A stretch of DNA of 10,101 nt from Nitrospira sp. UBA2083 (GTDB lineage Bacteria > Nitrospirota > Nitrospiria > Nitrospirales > Nitrospiraceae). Each line of letters opens with the position of its first letter. Positions within the stretch are counted from its first letter, which is position 1. The notes beneath the pieces were generated by a model that was not told the origin of the DNA, made no database searches, and saw nothing but the letters and a program-made list of their open reading frames with translations. Below are positions 1 through 6,145 of this stretch, in pieces. The stretch is taken from positions 14,698 to 24,798 of the forward strand of contig DCZN01000081.1 of assembly GCA_002331625.1 (NCBI GenBank), given 5' to 3'. The translations under genes were made by a program, and so were the position numbers.

Positions 1-1
1 C

Positions 2-484
2 TCGTTGACGAGCGCCATTGAAGGATTCGGGTTTATCGTGCCGAGAGGGGAGCAACGACATCTCATCGCTGCAACCTGGACCTCGCTGAAATGGCCCCAT
101 CGTGCTCCGGCGGACCAGCTGTTGGTGCGCTGCTATGTGGGTGGGGTTGGCCGAGAAGATCTTCTTCAGTTGGAGGATGAGGTGCTGTCGGCAACGGTCA
201 AAGCGGAACTTGTCGCACTGTGCAACATCAACGTAGAACCACGCTATACAGAAGTGAACCGCTGGTGGAAGGCGATGCCGCAGTACACGATTGGCCATTT
301 GGATCGTTTGACGCAACTGGATGCAGCGGTGAGCCGCTATCCCGGACTTGTGCTGACCGGGGCCGCATATCGTGGCGTCGGTATTCCCGACTGCATTCGT
401 GATGGCGCCGTCGCGGCCGAGCGGGTTGTGCGGGATCTTTTGGGCACAGCGCCCTCCCACCGTGAGCGGGTTGCGACTCACTGA
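2..484 (+). CDS. hemG: Protoporphyrinogen oxidase (HemY/PPOX type), C-terminal part, 5' truncated by window edge
   Basis: The product resembles the C-terminal third of oxygen-dependent, FAD-containing protoporphyrinogen oxidase. This enzyme oxidises protoporphyrinogen IX to protoporphyrin IX, the penultimate step of haem synthesis, at the membrane. Visible signatures are the GFGFIVPRGE stretch near the left edge, a substrate-domain MPQYTIGH motif (about bases 275-298), and the closing FAD-binding segment GAAYRGVGIPDCIRDG (about 359-406), which is highly typical of the family. The frame is open to the first base, so the TTG at base 5 is internal and not a start. The full protein is usually about 450-480 residues, so roughly 300 lie outside the window. 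It converges on cfa with only 16 bases between the stop codons and no clear terminator between them. The symbol could equally be hemY, because naming differs between groups. A related FAD amine oxidase is the alternative, but the C-terminal motif argues against it. Confidence 0.88.
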   Translation, partial: SLTSAIEGFGFIVPRGEQRHLIAATWTSLKWPHRAPADQLLVRCYVGGVGREDLLQLEDEVLSATVKAELVALCNINVEPRYTEVNRWWKAMPQYTIGHLDRLTQLDAAVSRYPGLVLTGAAYRGVGIPDCIRDGAVAAERVVRDLLGTAPSHRERVATH

Positions 485-500
485 GAAACAGCCGAATAGT

Positions 501-1763
501 TCACCTATACATCCACTTGCGTGTCAGTGGCAATTCGGTCGGGCCATCAGCGTCCTGCCGGCTGGCCAGGACTTGATAGATGTTCATCCACCCCTGTTGG
601 AATCCCAGTGCTGTGCCGGCAAGATAGGCTCGCCAGATGCGAAGCGTTTTTTCTCCAACCAATCGGCGTGCATGGTCCAATTGGGATTCCAGGCGGCGTG
701 ACCAGATGGCAAGCGTGCGCGCATAGTGCGGACGTAGACTCTCGACGTCGTACACTTCAAAGTGCTGCGCTGCCATCTCTCGGATGATGACATGCAGGTG
801 TAAGAGCTCACTATTCGGGAAGACGTATTTATCGAAGAAGTCGTTCACACCCGAACCCATAGGGCGTCCCTCGATGTCAGACGACGTGAAGCCGTGGTTC
901 AGAAACAAGCCGCGATCGCGCAAGAGGTGGCGTACGGCACCGAGGTAGACTGGAAAATTGTTGAGCCCGACATGCTCGAACATGCCGATGCTCGACACCT
1001 TGTCGAACGCGGCGTCACCGAAGTGAGTGAGTGTGTCACGATAATCCAGGAGCAGAACTTGTGCGCGTCCATCAAGCCCGGCCTCTCTGATTCGGTCCTT
1101 CGCGAGGGCGAATTGATTGTCCGACAACGTGATGCCTGTGGCCAGGACCCCATAGTGCTGAGCGGCGTGCAGGAGAAGCCCGCCCCACCCGCAGCCGATA
1201 TCTAAGAAACGTTCGCCTGGCCGCAGGCGCAACTTACGGCAGATGTGATCGAGCTTGGCCAATTGCGCCTGATCGATTGTTTCCTCGCCGGTGTCGAAGT
1301 AAGCGCATGAGTAGACCATACGCTCATCCAGCCACAACCGATAGAACTCGTTGCCGACGTCATAGTGGTGCTTGATATCTGCAAGATCTTGGTTGGGCGT
1401 ATGATCGGACGAGACCGGGGTGATACGGGACGTGATCGGCGATCCACCGACTTCCGCTAGCCGTTCGGCACTGGCGATCACGGTCATGATATCCCCGTCG
1501 AAGTCGATGCGTCCATCGACGAACGCTTCGCCCAACATCCCAAGTGTCGGATGGGTTAATTTCGGTAAGAGAGTGGGGTCGCGGATTTCCATCACGACGC
1601 GAGGTTCCTGACCAAAATTGAGATGTGAGCCGTCAGGGAGAATGAGGTCCAGCGGTTGCCCTCCATTAGCCCGAACGTTTTCGGCTAACCGTTGAATGCC
1701 TTGACTCAGGGCTCCGTGCACGAGCTTTTCGGTCAGCTGAGAGAGTCGTTTGACCTGAGGCAT
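501..1763 (-). CDS. cfa: Cyclopropane-fatty-acyl-phospholipid synthase (SAM-dependent)
   Basis: The 420-residue product matches the Cfa/mycolic acid methyltransferase family. Family members transfer a methylene group from S-adenosylmethionine across the double bond of unsaturated acyl chains in membrane phospholipids. Residues 1-120 form the usual N-terminal lipid-binding part. The catalytic domain follows: KHHYDVGNEFY (131-141), the YSCAYF motif (151-156), which carries the cysteine matching a known active-site residue of E. coli Cfa, the SAM-binding loop FLDIGCGWGG (186-195), MFEHVG (261-266) with the conserved glutamate, FFDKYVFP (309-316) and HYARTLAIW (346-354). All key positions appear intact and the length is normal. 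The ATG is well chosen: AGGAGGT lies 4 bases upstream (1768-1774). A perfect TATAAT box lies about 100 bases upstream. The gene probably stands alone, because a terminator separates it from the reductase gene upstream. A methyltransferase making branched rather than cyclopropane lipids remains possible, since sequence alone does not separate these activities. Confidence 0.93.
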   Translation of the reverse strand: MPQVKRLSQLTEKLVHGALSQGIQRLAENVRANGGQPLDLILPDGSHLNFGQEPRVVMEIRDPTLLPKLTHPTLGMLGEAFVDGRIDFDGDIMTVIASAERLAEVGGSPITSRITPVSSDHTPNQDLADIKHHYDVGNEFYRLWLDERMVYSCAYFDTGEETIDQAQLAKLDHICRKLRLRPGERFLDIGCGWGGLLLHAAQHYGVLATGITLSDNQFALAKDRIREAGLDGRAQVLLLDYRDTLTHFGDAAFDKVSSIGMFEHVGLNNFPVYLGAVRHLLRDRGLFLNHGFTSSDIEGRPMGSGVNDFFDKYVFPNSELLHLHVIIREMAAQHFEVYDVESLRPHYARTLAIWSRRLESQLDHARRLVGEKTLRIWRAYLAGTALGFQQGWMNIYQVLASRQDADGPTELPLTRKWMYR

Positions 1764-1862
1764 GGTGACCTCCTGTGAGTGATGATGAGGCGTTTTTGAA
1801 AGTGGCTGGTGGATGGACCGGAGCCTTTACGATGACCTGGAAGCCCACGGCCCCTTCAAAAA

Positions 1863-1890
1863 ATTATAAGCGAAGAACATGCCCGCACAA
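1863..1890 (-). promoter_or_regulatory. Candidate sigma-70 promoter of cfa
   Basis: On the minus strand a perfect TATAAT (1863-1868) is preceded at a 16-base spacing by TTGTGC (1885-1890), which matches the -35 consensus in 3 of 6 positions. Transcription would start near 1856 and give a leader of about 93 bases before the cfa ATG. It lies between the reductase terminator and cfa, where a promoter is expected. The -10 box is strong and the -35 weak, which would suit an activated or alternative-sigma promoter, but the sequence does not decide this. Confidence 0.5.
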
Positions 1891-1952
1891 CTTCAACGAT
1901 TATTCAATACGATAGGAGAATCGATATGCGAAATGACCCAGCAGGTCTGAGG

Positions 1953-1980
1953 AAAAAAGCTGCACCCATGAGGGACGGCT
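1953..1980 (-). terminator. Rho-independent terminator after the reductase gene
   Basis: Read on the minus strand, about 30 bases after the stop of the oxidoreductase gene, an imperfect stem spans 1958-1980. AGC, G and CCC pair with GGG, C and GCT around a TCAT loop, with one mismatch, one G-U pair and one bulged base. A run of T follows (1953-1957, six T counting the last stem base). Position and orientation fit termination of the reductase transcript and separate it from cfa. Confidence 0.6.
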
Positions 1981-2010
1981 GGGGAATAGTGCATCAGCGA
2001 ACTGGATCTA

Positions 2011-2739
2011 TTATGGGAGGATGATCGCTTGCTCAGGGTATCCGAGTTCCTTGAGGGCGGCTTCCAAGGAATCAACCATCGGTGGAGGACCACAGACAAA
2101 GACGCAGGTGTCGGAGGCAGGAGGGGGAAGGTGCTGGCGGAGCATGTCAGGGGTGATGCGACCTGTGCTCTCAGGCCAGCCGGGAGGCGGCTGTTCCAAG
2201 ACATGATGGCAATGGAAATTGTGATGCTCACGGACGGCCTGTTCCCACTCGCGTCGGAAAATAATGTCCGATTCTGTCTTGTTGGCGAAGAGTAAATAGA
2301 GTTCCGCGTCGAGCTTGTTGCTCAGAATCCATCGAATGATGGAGATCATCGGTGTGATGCCAGTACCTCCTGCCACAAAACCGACACGCTTCGCCATTCC
2401 ATCAACCCAATGCCCGCCGGTGTTCGGTCCGCTCATCAGTACCGTGTCGCCGATCTTCTGCTTATGCAGATATTTTGAAATGCTACCGGTCTCATAGCGC
2501 TTAACCGTTAAGTCGAAAGAGCCGGTGATGCCGGGCAGGGAGGATGGGGTATAGGCTCGCTTGATTTGTTTCCCATTAAGCGTCGCATGGACGTAGAGAA
2601 AGTCACCGGGCAGCATGTCCAGCGTTGCGTCGGCAGGGAGTTCGAATCGGAATGTTTTGGTGTCAGGAGTGTCTGTCTCGATATGGAGGAGCGTGTAGGG
2701 ACTGGGTGTCTTAGTCTTAATGCGGGTCACAGAGTTCAT
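2011..2739 (-). CDS. FAD/NAD(P)H oxidoreductase of the ferredoxin-NADP/cytochrome-b5 reductase fold
   Basis: The 242-residue protein is a two-domain flavoprotein reductase. The FAD-binding barrel carries RAYTPSS (61-67), the R-x-Y-T/S signature that contacts the isoalloxazine and phosphate, and ETGSISKYL (83-91), the usual G-x-x-S phosphate loop. The nucleotide-binding domain carries VAGGTGITPM (122-131) and CGPPPMVDSLEAALKELG (216-233). There is no iron-sulfur or haem-binding domain and no membrane segment, so it should be a soluble or peripheral electron-transfer partner. Such proteins move electrons between NAD(P)H and a one-electron carrier; the physiological partner is not visible here. 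The CGPPPM form is closest to NADH:cytochrome b5 reductases. The start is the first ATG after an in-frame TAA 15 bases upstream, but no good Shine-Dalgarno is present. A weak promoter-like TTGTCA (2792-2797) lies upstream. Alternative calls are flavodoxin/ferredoxin reductase or the reductase subunit of an oxygenase. Confidence 0.85.
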   Translation of the reverse strand: MNSVTRIKTKTPSPYTLLHIETDTPDTKTFRFELPADATLDMLPGDFLYVHATLNGKQIKRAYTPSSLPGITGSFDLTVKRYETGSISKYLHKQKIGDTVLMSGPNTGGHWVDGMAKRVGFVAGGTGITPMISIIRWILSNKLDAELYLLFANKTESDIIFRREWEQAVREHHNFHCHHVLEQPPPGWPESTGRITPDMLRQHLPPPASDTCVFVCGPPPMVDSLEAALKELGYPEQAIILP

Positions 2740-2932
2740 AAGCGCAATGGCAGTTTATGAAATTCTTGCATGTAGTGCAACGACTGAAAGTTGACAACAA
2801 AGAGAGTGAAAAAACTTGGAAGCATGGTGCATGGACGAGGAGTGACGAGGCCCACTGCGAAATCTCACTGAAAGGTGGAATGCTGATGTCGAGAGCGTGG
2901 CTTCAGTATGGATATGGAACAGCCAGCTTGTT

Positions 2933-3841
2933 TCAGTTCTGCTGTTTACGGATTTTCGCCTGCTCTGCTGCATGAAGATGAGAATGAGTACGAGCAGGAA
3001 TCGGGAGATTGGCGAGGACCGGCTGCGCTGCGGTAATCTTGTGATCCACGGCCTGTGTCAGCCAGCGCCGCGCATGCTCAGGATCTCTCGACACTCCGCG
3101 TCCATACGCATACATGACGCCCAGCACGTACATCGCTTGTGCATTGCCCGCCTCAGCCAGGCGATGAAGACCAGGAGAAGCCTTCCTGTACCAACTGACG
3201 GCTTCAGGGGCGTGTCGCCCATCTTGCCGCGCATAATAGCGTCCAAGGCGATACTGGGCAAAAGCATCCCCTTGTGCGGCCAGCTGAATGTCGATATCTA
3301 GACTCGACGCCGACTTTTCTGGTGTCCGGCTGACGGTTGATCTCTCGCTGCCCGTGTTTCCAACTGGTTGCGCAGCGTGCTGTTGTGCAGAATCAGAGAG
3401 TGTGGGTGATGAGCCCGGCTCGGTAATCGGTTGCGCTGGCGGTTGGTCTGGTTCAGGCCTCAACGAGTCCGCGAGGGGTGCGGGAGTTGGTGAGGATGCC
3501 AGGCTTTCAGCCTGGGATACTTGTGTCAGACTGAAGTCATGTGACGGCGTGTCGGACTGCGTTGTCGATGGTGGCGGGATACATTTCTCGGACGAACTGT
3601 CCGTGCGTGGTTGACCTGACTCCGATGGGCAGTTCTCGGCGTTGTCGGGGGCAGGAGGTCGTGTTGTGAAAGTCGACACAGCCCATATCACGGCGGTGAC
3701 AAGAAGCGCACCGCGAATGAGTCGACGTCGTAAAATGGTTCGATCACTGGGCGGTACCAAGACGAGTCCGGGGTAGCCTTTCTTGTTCGTACCCTCACTC
3801 GGAGATGTTTGGGGGGTATCATCTGTGTGGTGGTCAGACAT
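2933..3841 (-). CDS. Membrane-anchored Sel1-repeat protein with long Pro/Ser-rich linker
   Basis: The protein has 302 residues from the chosen ATG. A cytoplasmic N-terminus of about 40 polar residues leads to RRRLIRG and one membrane helix (about 42-58, GALLVTAVIWAVSTF). About 120 residues rich in Pro, Ser, Thr and Gln follow and look disordered. Two Sel1-like repeats come last: a degenerate one (about 187-222, AAQGDAFAQYRLGRYYA) and a canonical one (about 227-264, AEAGNAQAMYVLGVMYAYGRG). Arginines before the helix place the repeats outside the cytoplasm. Sel1 repeats usually bind proteins or peptides in envelope or signalling complexes, so a periplasmic scaffold role is an inference. I chose the ATG at 3841 because AGGAG lies 10 bases upstream; the frame extends to a TTG at 3943 without support. 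The downstream gap of about 190 bases (2740-2932) holds no clear gene. No terminator is evident. Confidence 0.75.
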   Translation of the reverse strand: MSDHHTDDTPQTSPSEGTNKKGYPGLVLVPPSDRTILRRRLIRGALLVTAVIWAVSTFTTRPPAPDNAENCPSESGQPRTDSSSEKCIPPPSTTQSDTPSHDFSLTQVSQAESLASSPTPAPLADSLRPEPDQPPAQPITEPGSSPTLSDSAQQHAAQPVGNTGSERSTVSRTPEKSASSLDIDIQLAAQGDAFAQYRLGRYYARQDGRHAPEAVSWYRKASPGLHRLAEAGNAQAMYVLGVMYAYGRGVSRDPEHARRWLTQAVDHKITAAQPVLANLPIPARTHSHLHAAEQAKIRKQQN

Positions 3842-3883
3842 CCGATGCATACTCCTGATTCCTAGTACTCGCGCATCAATGAC

Positions 3884-3897
3884 AACATGATGATGTT
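3884..3897. repeat. Inverted repeat in the divergent intergenic region (AACAT-GATG-ATGTT)
   Basis: A perfect 5-base inverted repeat with a 4-base spacer lies between the Sel1-protein start and the divergent promoter elements. It could be a small operator half-site pair or part of a leader hairpin in the minus-strand transcript. It is short enough to arise by chance. Confidence 0.3.
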
Positions 3898-3940
3898 CAG
3901 CATTGTTCGCATCCCCGTACGTCTCAACTCGATCGATTCC

Positions 3941-3950
3941 CAAGTACTTG
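3941..3950. repeat. Perfect 10-base palindrome CAAGTACTTG, possible operator
   Basis: A perfect palindrome sits about 18 bases left of the plus-strand -35 element and about 48 bases downstream of the minus-strand -10 element. The same AGTACT core recurs at 3864-3869. A regulator binding here could act on both divergent genes. No local gene encodes an obvious cognate repressor. Confidence 0.3.
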
Positions 3951-3967
3951 TATTAAAAAATAACTCC

Positions 3968-3997
3968 TTGTCCATTTCGAGTGCAAGTCTCTATAGT
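3968..3997 (+). promoter_or_regulatory. Candidate sigma-70 promoter for the 138-residue protein
   Basis: TTGTCC (3968-3973, 4 of 6 matches) and TATAGT (3992-3997, 5 of 6) are separated by 18 bases in an AT-rich stretch. A second TATAGT lies at 4000-4005. Transcription would begin about 35 bases before the ATG at 4041. Confidence 0.45.
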
Positions 3998-4003
3998 ATT
4001 ATA
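3998..4003 (-). promoter_or_regulatory. Candidate minus-strand -10 box for the Sel1-repeat gene
   Basis: Read on the minus strand, 3998-4003 is a perfect TATAAT directed towards the Sel1-repeat gene. It directly abuts the first plus-strand TATAGT and overlaps the second. No good -35 lies 16-18 bases further upstream, so the promoter is uncertain. The leader would be about 150 bases. Confidence 0.35.
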
Positions 4004-4040
4004 GTACCGTGTTTCATCAGTTTCTGGAACCCCTTCGGCT

Positions 4041-4457
4041 ATGTCATCAACTGAAAGCGGCCTCGCCATTCTTGATCTGAGCGGCCCATTCCGGGAGCCA
4101 CGAGAACAGGTCTTTTCGTATGACTACTCGATTCAACGGTCGACGTGGCCGACACCGCATGGCGTGCGGGTAAAGATTTCGATCCCTAATGAGCTGGATG
4201 TGTTCAAGGGTTCGCTCCTGGGGGAGGTCACCGGTTCGCCTGGCCAGCAACTCATCGTGAGTCATATGCTGTCGAAGAAAATTGCTGATTGGAAGATGCA
4301 GGTAGCTGAAACGGAAGGTTTTCTGATGGAACGACGGGATGTGATGTTGGATCCGTTTGTCGGACCGCTCGCCCATCTCTTCCCCAAACTTGAGAGCCTG
4401 TTTCAGGGAGAACAGAAAGCGATCCGGGAAGAAGTGAAGAAACGCGTGGGCCTCTAG
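4041..4457 (+). CDS. Conserved-looking hypothetical protein, 138 residues, unknown function
   Basis: I do not recognise a family. The protein is soluble in appearance, with no signal peptide and no membrane segment. The N-terminal half (about 1-75) reads as mixed strand and loop, with aromatic and charged residues including YDYSIQRSTWP and VRVKISIPNE. The C-terminal half is mostly helical: LSKKIADWKMQVAETEGFLM (77-96), then a hydrophobic and proline-containing segment around PFVGPLAHLFPKLESLF, and a charged tail ending KKRVGL. The frame has normal codon use and a strong candidate promoter upstream, which supports a real gene. No Shine-Dalgarno motif precedes the ATG, so the start is less certain; no better in-frame start is apparent. 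It is transcribed alone, divergent from the Sel1-repeat gene and convergent with the membrane-protein gene, with 41 bases to the latter's stop. Confidence 0.65.
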   Translation: MSSTESGLAILDLSGPFREPREQVFSYDYSIQRSTWPTPHGVRVKISIPNELDVFKGSLLGEVTGSPGQQLIVSHMLSKKIADWKMQVAETEGFLMERRDVMLDPFVGPLAHLFPKLESLFQGEQKAIREEVKKRVGL

Positions 4458-4498
4458 CCATCCTGCCCGGTTTTCTGTTGATCACTCAATCAGGAGAT

Positions 4499-5116
4499 TC
4501 AGAAGATTCTGCGGTAGTGTTTTGAGTGAACGCCGGATTCATCGGCGAACCCGAGTGACCCAATGTCAGGACTCCCAGTGTCGTTCAGGTCGATGCGGTA
4601 GTATCCGCGGACTTGTTCCATAGCCACTTCGAACGGAACGGCATTGGGGTAGAGTGTTCCCGGAGCATGGGCACCTCGTGCGAGGGTGCGGATGGCATCG
4701 GGTTCCGCAAATTGCTTATCTGAAAAGATATAGATGTCGGCAATCGCATGGTCGCCCAGCTTGTGGCCCGGGGTCGTAGCCGGCAGCTGATCGCCGAGTG
4801 TGCCTTCCAGTCGCGCTTGCTTGAGGCGTTTCAGAAGAGCGACGATCTGGCTGTCCGTCGCCTGTTGAGGAACGACCAAACTGACCGTGTTCATCTCTAC
4901 GATGGTCGTCTGGACCTTGAACATGACGGCGGCCGCTTCGGGATCTTCGATCACCGAGACGTTGGGTCCCTCGGTTCCAGTGGCTTGCTTGTTCCGAGAA
5001 CTCGGAACGATCAACGCAACAAACAACCATAATCCAATGAGAATACCAAATACGACCAGGAGCGGATGGGCGCCGGCGCGTTTTCCTTCTTCGTATGGGC
5101 CTTGATCCTTACTCAT
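4499..5116 (-). CDS. Single-pass membrane protein of unknown function, coupled to mazG
   Basis: The 205-residue product has a short charged N-terminus, one membrane helix (about 17-38, HPLLVVFGILIGLWLFVALIVP) and an extracytoplasmic domain of about 165 residues. That domain contains VQTTIVEMNTVSLVVP (68-83), a Gln/Lys-rich helix DSQIVALLKRLKQARLEG (88-105), and IADIYIFSDKQFAEPDAIRT (125-144), followed by a C-terminal tail rich in Tyr, His and Arg. I recognise no family. The start is the ATG at 5116: it overlaps the mazG stop as ATGA, and a GAGGAT motif lies about 8 bases upstream. The frame is open to 5188, but that extension runs inside mazG. The overlap implies co-transcription and translational coupling with mazG. 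There is no cysteine after the helix for lipidation, so it is an anchored membrane protein and not a lipoprotein. Confidence 0.72.
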   Translation of the reverse strand: MSKDQGPYEEGKRAGAHPLLVVFGILIGLWLFVALIVPSSRNKQATGTEGPNVSVIEDPEAAAVMFKVQTTIVEMNTVSLVVPQQATDSQIVALLKRLKQARLEGTLGDQLPATTPGHKLGDHAIADIYIFSDKQFAEPDAIRTLARGAHAPGTLYPNAVPFEVAMEQVRGYYRIDLNDTGSPDIGSLGFADESGVHSKHYRRIF

Positions 5117-5994
5117 GGTCTGTGATCCTCGGCTTCCGGTGTTGTGCCGGGCTGGTGTCCCTGTAATCGACGCTTGGCTTCCTCCCATAATTCGTCCATC
5201 TCGGTAAGCGTCATGTTCGTCATCCTTCTGCCTTGCTCCCTAGCCTGCGCTTCGACGAGATGAAAACGATCGATGAATCGGTTTGTCGATCGGCGCAGCG
5301 CCTCTTCAGGGTTCGCTTTGAGAAACCGTGCCAGATTGACCAATGAGAACAGAAGATCGCCGACCTCCGACTCGATTGCCTCACACCTGTTCTGTGGAAT
5401 AGTGCCTGGTTCCCCGTCTGCTTGCGCCAAAGCCAACCGGAGTTCGCCGATTTCTTCTTGAACTTTCCCGAGGATCTGCTCGAGACCTGCGTCATTCTGC
5501 GGCCAATCAAAGCCCACTCGAGCCGCTCGTGCTTGAATCTGATAGGCCCGCAGCAACGCGGGCAAGGTCTTGGGGACCCCCTCAAGTGCTGATTGGGTGT
5601 TGCCGGTGGCTTCGCGCTCTGCACGCTTGATCTCTTCCCATTGAGTCAAGACCTGCTCGCTATTCGACAGTGGCTCAGATTGATCGTTCAGACCAAAGAC
5701 GTGAGGATGTCTGCGGATCAACTTCGTGGCGAGTGTGTCCAGCACGTCCTCCACGGTGAATGTGTCGTGTTCAGCGGCAATTTGGCTGTGGAACAAGACC
5801 TGTAAGAGCACATCCCCGAGCTCTTCTTGAAGTTTTCGCGTGTCGCGTTGATCGATGGTCTCAAGGACTTCATACACTTCTTCGAGGAGGTAGGGTTTCA
5901 GTGACTCATGGGTCTGCTTGCGATCCCACGGGCAGCCGTCTTTGGCGCGCAAAGCCGCCATTACGTCTACCACTTTGTCAAAGCGCACCGACAT
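5113..5994 (-). CDS. mazG: Nucleoside triphosphate pyrophosphohydrolase MazG
   Basis: MazG hydrolyses (d)NTPs to the monophosphate and pyrophosphate, cleansing the nucleotide pool of aberrant nucleotides; in E. coli it also affects ppGpp levels. Two MazG domains are present. Counting from the GTG at 6006, the first has GCPWDRKQTHESLKPYLLEE (24-43), then EEVYEVLE (42-49) and EELGDVLLQVLFHS (61-74), the E-x-x-E and E-x-x-D metal ligands. The linker contains RRHPHVFG (99-105 region). The second domain has GFDWPQ (165-170), EEIGELR (184-190), ESEVGDLLFSLVNLARF (212-228) and DELWEEAK (271-278). Ligands look intact in both domains. I prefer the ATG at 5994, where the family-typical MSVRFDKVVDVM begins. 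The GTG at 6006, four codons upstream, overlaps the only Shine-Dalgarno-like AGGGAG and is the alternative. The tail after residue 281 is short, Pro/Glu-rich and probably dispensable. First gene of a two-gene transcript. Confidence 0.93.
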   Translation of the reverse strand: MSVRFDKVVDVMAALRAKDGCPWDRKQTHESLKPYLLEEVYEVLETIDQRDTRKLQEELGDVLLQVLFHSQIAAEHDTFTVEDVLDTLATKLIRRHPHVFGLNDQSEPLSNSEQVLTQWEEIKRAEREATGNTQSALEGVPKTLPALLRAYQIQARAARVGFDWPQNDAGLEQILGKVQEEIGELRLALAQADGEPGTIPQNRCEAIESEVGDLLFSLVNLARFLKANPEEALRRSTNRFIDRFHLVEAQAREQGRRMTNMTLTEMDELWEEAKRRLQGHQPGTTPEAEDHRP

Positions 5995-6041
5995 TGAGGT
6001 TGCCACTCCCTAGGTTTCAGTCAGCACTCCGGTGTCGCCAC

Positions 6042-6069
6042 TTTATACCGGGAGCGTTCGTCTCTTCAA
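6042..6069 (-). promoter_or_regulatory. Candidate sigma-70 promoter of the mazG operon
   Basis: On the minus strand TTGAAG (6064-6069, 4 of 6 matches) and TATAAA (6042-6047, 5 of 6) are separated by 16 bases. Transcription would start near 6035, leaving about 40 bases before the preferred mazG start. The position fits the divergent arrangement with the DUF1844 gene. Confidence 0.5.
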
Positions 6070-6132
6070 TGAGGGGCGCGGCTTGCGACCGATCTGGCCC
6101 TATGGTAGGTTACGCACACGTTTCGTGAATCT

Positions 6133-6137
6133 AGGAG
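6133..6137 (+). promoter_or_regulatory. Shine-Dalgarno AGGAG deciding the DUF1844 start
   Basis: AGGAG stands 8 bases before the GTG at 6146 but only 2 bases before an in-frame GTG at 6140. It therefore points to 6146 and rules out the longer 167-residue frame. Confidence 0.65.
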
Positions 6138-6145
6138 CGGTGAAG

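Noticed and set aside
1666..1848. Minus-strand 60-codon frame overlapping the cfa start, as a possible leader peptide
   Set aside because: It extends nearly 100 bases into cfa in another frame, starts at a GTG without a Shine-Dalgarno, and has no attenuator-like structure around it.
2791..2796. Perfect plus-strand TTGACA
   Set aside because: No -10-like hexamer follows at 16-18 bases and no plus-strand gene lies downstream. It is probably fortuitous.
2757..3301. Plus-strand open frames over the 3' end of the Sel1-repeat gene and the gap beside it
   Set aside because: There is no ribosome binding site and no recognisable protein features, and most of the length is antisense to the Sel1 repeats.
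4475..4493. Hairpin between the convergent genes (CTG and TTGA pairing with TCAA and CAG, one bulge)
   Set aside because: The stem is short and AT-rich and no T-run follows it in either direction, so a terminator call is not supported.
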